Part shown: one piece after another, positions 61,137 through 64,000 of the stretch | How the letters are laid out: each line of letters opens with the position of its first letter | Position numbering within the stretch: position 1 is the first letter of the stretch | DNA from: Leptodesmis sichuanensis A121 | GTDB lineage: Bacteria; Cyanobacteriota; Cyanobacteriia; Leptolyngbyales; Leptolyngbyaceae | Assembly (NCBI RefSeq): GCF_021379005.1 | Contig: NZ_CP075171.1 | Location: 186,001 to 250,000 of the forward strand | Reading direction: 5' to 3' | DNA length: 64,000 bases | Made by a program: the position numbers and the translations under genes | The notes under the pieces: model-generated | Databases searched by the model: none | What the model was told of the DNA's origin: nothing | Seen by the model: only the letters and a program-made list of their open reading frames with translations

Positions 61137-62921
61137 ATGAAAAAGGTTTTGCTGCTAGTTTTATTTTTAATTGGGTTGGGTTGGGCGTTGTCCAACTTTC
61201 AGGGATTGGCGGCTAAAGGTAATTATGACTCGATTATTCTAAATTTTCGCGAGGATGTGGGAGCCGCTCAGGTAGAGAATCAACTGGAAGCGATCGCCCA
61301 CCAGTTTAATACCTCCGCCCATTACAATAGTGAATTTTCGTTTAACGATCGCATTTTCATCATGCGGGGTGATGAGCAAACCCTGAAAGCCCTGCGGCGA
61401 TCAGAAGTAGCCAAATACACCGAGTTTATTGAGCCAGATTACGTTTATCACGCCTATTCCATCCCCAATGACCCGGACTACAGCAAACAGTGGAATTTTC
61501 GCAGTATCAATATGGAACCTGCCTGGGAACGCACGCGGGGCAAGGGAATTACCGTAGCAGTGATTGATACAGGGATCAGTGCCGTTCCGGATCTGAGCAA
61601 GACGAAATTTGTAGATGGCTATGACTTTGTGAACGATCAGGTCGAGGCCAAGGATGATAACGGGCATGGCACCCACGTCGCCGGGACGATCGCCCAATCT
61701 ACCAACAATAGCTTTGGGGTCGCTGGCATTGCTTACGAAGCTGCTCTCATGCCCTTAAAGGTACTCAGTTCCAGTGGTGGAGGCACCGTTGCCGATATTG
61801 CCGAAGCCATTCGCTTTGCCGCCGATCACAAAGCCGACATCATCAACATGAGTTTAGGCGGTGGTGGGGAAAGTCATTTAATGAAAGAGGCGATCGACTA
61901 CGCTCACAGCAAAGGGGTGGTGGTCATTGCAGCGGCGGGAAACTCTGCCCGCAATGCGGCTGAATATCCCGCTCGTTATCCCCATGTAATTGGGGTGGCG
62001 GCTCTGGATCCATCGGGAAACAAAGCGCCGTATTCTAACTATGGGGCAGGCGTGGATATTTCTGCCCCCGGTGGCCTGATTGCAGGTGACGATAAGACAG
62101 GCGGCATTCTGCAAAACACTCTCAATCCTCAAACGGGTGAATCAATTTTTGAGGCTTACCAGGGAACCAGTATGGCGGCTCCCCACGTAGCTGGTGTGGC
62201 CGCACTGATCAAGGCAGCCGGTGTGACCGATCCCGATGAAATTGAAACGGTACTGAAAAAATCTGCCCTGCCTGTAACGGATGACAACCTGAATCACTAC
62301 GGGGCGGGCAAATTGAACGCAGCAGAAGCAGTCACACTGGCTCTACGCGGCAAAATTACCTTTGAAGATTTCTTCCAGTGGCTGCGGGATAATGGCTACC
62401 TGAATCCCCGCTTCTGGATTGATGGAGGAGTGATTGCCCTCTGGCCCAAGCTGATTATGGTGCTTGGCTCCTACCTGCTGGCCTGGTTCTTAAAGAACTA
62501 CTTCCCGTTCACCTGGACATGGTCTTTATCCACGGGGCTGGTCGCGGGTAGCTCTGGACTATTCTTTTTGAAAGGAGTTTACCTGTTTGATGCCCCCCAA
62601 TGGCCATTCCGATTGGCCGGAAGTTCCATTCCCGAATTGGGCAATGCGTTACAAGCCAGCAATGGACTGAATCCGTTCTTTGCCAGTGTCCTGATTCCTG
62701 CCATCCTGGTGGTGCTGCTGCTTGGTCATGCTCAGTGGAAATGGTTCGCTGTGGGCACCACGATCGGTGTTGCCGTCTGTCTGACCGTCAGTTCAATTAC
62801 GGCCCCCGCCGTTTTCTGGTTGGGGGATGGCGCGATCGCCCGCACTTTCCTGGGTGTGAATGCTCTGCTGTGCTTAGGTCTGGCCTATCTTGTTCTAAAA
62901 CCGGAGGTTCGCACCCCATGA
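61137..62921 (+). CDS. Subtilase (S8) with C-terminal membrane domain
   Basis: A 594-residue serine protease. An N-terminal hydrophobic segment (1-22) is followed by an inhibitor-like I9 propeptide region (about 30-100) and a peptidase domain with Asp144 (VAVIDTG), His177 (GHGTHVAGT), Asn269 (AAAGNS) and Ser345 (GTSMAAPHVAG), all intact. A C-terminal region from about 430 has four or five hydrophobic segments, which would anchor the enzyme in a membrane with the active site outside. That C-terminal membrane part is unusual for a subtilase. The gene overlaps the next one (ATGA). Confidence 0.92.
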   Translation: MKKVLLLVLFLIGLGWALSNFQGLAAKGNYDSIILNFREDVGAAQVENQLEAIAHQFNTSAHYNSEFSFNDRIFIMRGDEQTLKALRRSEVAKYTEFIEPDYVYHAYSIPNDPDYSKQWNFRSINMEPAWERTRGKGITVAVIDTGISAVPDLSKTKFVDGYDFVNDQVEAKDDNGHGTHVAGTIAQSTNNSFGVAGIAYEAALMPLKVLSSSGGGTVADIAEAIRFAADHKADIINMSLGGGGESHLMKEAIDYAHSKGVVVIAAAGNSARNAAEYPARYPHVIGVAALDPSGNKAPYSNYGAGVDISAPGGLIAGDDKTGGILQNTLNPQTGESIFEAYQGTSMAAPHVAGVAALIKAAGVTDPDEIETVLKKSALPVTDDNLNHYGAGKLNAAEAVTLALRGKITFEDFFQWLRDNGYLNPRFWIDGGVIALWPKLIMVLGSYLLAWFLKNYFPFTWTWSLSTGLVAGSSGLFFLKGVYLFDAPQWPFRLAGSSIPELGNALQASNGLNPFFASVLIPAILVVLLLGHAQWKWFAVGTTIGVAVCLTVSSITAPAVFWLGDGAIARTFLGVNALLCLGLAYLVLKPEVRTP

Positions 62922-63142
62922 GTATTCACGTTGAAGGTAAGGTTGAACGCAAAGGGTTTGGCCCCGGCACCTGGGCCTTAGTCAGTCCCAATGGGGACAC
63001 TTACGAATTGCACCAAGCCCCGCACGATTTACAAAAAGATGGCCTAAAAGTAAAAGTTCGGGGCCAAATTCGCGACGACGTGATGACCTTCGCCATGATT
63101 GGGCCAGTGCTGGAAGTGCAGAGCTTTGAGTTGATGGAATAA
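62918..63142 (+). CDS. Small OB-fold-like protein coupled to the subtilase
   Basis: A 74-residue protein starting at an ATG that overlaps the subtilase stop (ATGA). Its sequence (HVEGKVERKGFGPGTWALVSPNG, LKVKVRGQIRDD) resembles the DUF5818-type or bacterial OB-fold small proteins. The start is supported by CCGGAGG upstream. It is co-translated with the protease, so a role as regulator or partner is plausible but not shown. Confidence 0.75.
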   Translation: MSIHVEGKVERKGFGPGTWALVSPNGDTYELHQAPHDLQKDGLKVKVRGQIRDDVMTFAMIGPVLEVQSFELME

Positions 63143-63144
63143 CC

Positions 63145-63217
63145 TAAACCCAGTCCAGCTAGAGAACGGTCGTTTTCCGATCAGAAAAACTCCAGTTCTA
63201 GACTTGGACAAGGTTTA
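63145..63217 (+). repeat. Palindromic element, copy 5 of 5
   Basis: The copy begins TAAACCCAGTCCAGC and ends TAGACTTGGACAAGGTTTA. Its last three bases are the TAA stop (minus strand) of the following gene. It starts three bases after the stop of the small OB-like gene. Confidence 0.9.
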
Positions 63218-63532
63218 GTTTGTCTCAGCCAATACGGCCTGGAGGCGGCTTCTGAATTCTCCTTTCGGATGGCCGCCTTTGACTTCACCTAAAATCTTGA
63301 AATTGTCGGTTTCAGGAGCGTCACACACAATGTAAGTGGGCCAGCCCATCTCAGATTTGTCAGGGTATTGAGTCAACAAAATTTTGCGATATTTGCGATA
63401 GGTGGCGGTGTCTTGCATTTTGCAGTCGATAAACTGTAGCCCCAGTTCTTCTACAACTTTCTGGTCATAAAACGACATCTTGTGGCAAATTCCGCAGTCT
63501 TCTGAAGAAAATTTGATGACGGCTCGATCCAT
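63215..63532 (-). CDS. Thioredoxin-fold protein
   Basis: A 105-residue protein beginning MDRAVIKFSSEDCGICHKM. The CGIC (residues 13-16) is the redox CxxC of the thioredoxin fold, and WPTYIVCDA has the cis-proline site typical of the family. An extra cysteine (FIDCKMQD) is present. It may reduce protein disulfides in the cytoplasm. The stop is provided by the end of the palindromic element. Confidence 0.87.
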   Translation of the reverse strand: MDRAVIKFSSEDCGICHKMSFYDQKVVEELGLQFIDCKMQDTATYRKYRKILLTQYPDKSEMGWPTYIVCDAPETDNFKILGEVKGGHPKGEFRSRLQAVLAETN

Positions 63533-64000
63533 AACACTGATTGCTCCCGAAGCAGTTCGATCAAGGGGTTGGCTTGAAAATGGCGATCGCCCCGGTGTCG
63601 CGATCGCGATTCTTAAACCACCCGCTCTCTATTTGTATTCTATGCTGGCTAGCAGAAAACCCCGACCCATTGATGAGCCGGGGTACCAAATCAGGGTGCA
63701 TCTACCATTAATGCTTTCGTATAAAAGATAACCAGCTCCGGAGGATTTAGACGAAAATCCTTTGAAGCAAGCCTCCTGGTTTTGAAGTTTCGGTAATGTT
63801 TTGATGATTTGGGCCTTCGTAAAGACAGCCCATGCCAGAATTTATGAGAATTTAATTAATATTGATAGTTCCTCTCGTTAGATTTGCTGAATCGTCTCCC
63901 TGGCTCCACAGTAGCCAGTGCTGCTCCACACCCTGATCTAAATTTCTCTATGATGAAGAGGTGGTGTTGCTCTCGTTATTTGTGGGCAAACTGAGAGTAC
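63533..64000. other. Right-end region without a supported gene
   Basis: The 468 bases carry one stem-loop (ACCCCG...CGGGGT, 63659-63684) with no T-run, and short frames that stop quickly. A neighbouring gene probably starts beyond the window. The promoter of the thioredoxin-fold gene lies at the left end. Confidence 0.4.

Noticed and set aside
62600-62917. Upstream extension of the small OB-like protein into the subtilase gene
   Set aside because: The extension is an off-frame reading of the subtilase; the ATG at 62918 with an upstream CCGGAGG and ATGA overlap is a much better start.
20282-63217. CRISPR interpretation of the five palindromic elements
   Set aside because: The copies are 2-32 kb apart, in both orientations and without regular spacers, and no cas gene is present.
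63480-63731. 83-codon plus-strand frame at the right end
   Set aside because: It overlaps the start of the thioredoxin-fold gene in reverse and has no ribosome site or family.

Overview
The window comes from a cyanobacterium. It carries psbA (photosystem II D1), desA (acyl-lipid delta-12 desaturase), a FutB/FutC-like iron ABC transporter, cofG (deazaflavin synthesis) and a PatA-like response regulator, and the octamer GCGATCGC (HIP1) is scattered throughout. Low-complexity heptanucleotide tandem repeats, moderate GC content and the gene repertoire suggest a filamentous, Leptolyngbya- or Oscillatoria-like chromosome. That placement is inference; no species marker such as rRNA is present.

Layout. 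1-7.9 kb is an exopolysaccharide locus: a partial O-antigen-polymerase-like membrane protein, an outer-membrane export protein, a Wzc-like co-polymerase/tyrosine kinase and two glycosyltransferases. 8.0-14.4 kb holds a Uma2-family protein, a small exported protein, an OmpR-type regulator coupled to an SLH/GHL10 protein, a MoxR ATPase and a PatA-like regulator. 14.4-20.2 kb is an ABC exporter and an ABC-2 set (ATPase plus two permeases) that is interrupted by a fusion of an Mrr-like nuclease domain with a ParA ATPase. 20.4-24.8 kb has a holin-like membrane protein, an exported protein, a SIMPL protein, ssb and a diguanylate cyclase. 24.8-29.6 kb has psbA, an unknown gene, a LuxR-type regulator and cofG. 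29.6-33.6 kb has the iron-type ABC transporter, tRNA-Arg(CCU) and a peroxiredoxin. 33.7-42.1 kb has a B12-radical SAM protein, a family-4 uracil-DNA glycosylase, a phosphoribosyltransferase, small envelope proteins, a degenerate ADP-ribosylglycohydrolase-like protein and a PgpH-like HD phosphohydrolase.

42.4-48.4 kb looks like a type I secretion cassette. It consists of a parvulin-type isomerase, an ABC transporter with a cNMP-binding-like domain and a catalytically dead C39 domain, and a large protein of PPC, FG-GAP-like and CARDB modules that is the likely cargo. 49-55.3 kb has fmt followed by a second glycan locus (flippase plus three GT2 enzymes). 55.3-63.6 kb has a small conserved cyanobacterial protein, desA, a PilP-like lipoprotein, membrane proteins of unknown function, a subtilase with a C-terminal membrane domain coupled to a small OB-like protein, and a thioredoxin-fold protein.

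Two repeat systems cross the window. One is a ~73-bp palindromic element with TAAACC/GGTTTA ends, present in five intergenic copies. The other is a set of heptamer tandem repeats, several of which lie inside genes in frame (ABC-2 permease, cofG, iron ABC ATPase). The most unusual candidates for new biology are the Mrr-ParA fusion between the split ABC-2 genes, the secretion cassette, and the palindromic element family. No CRISPR array, rRNA, integrase or recognisable insertion sequence was seen.
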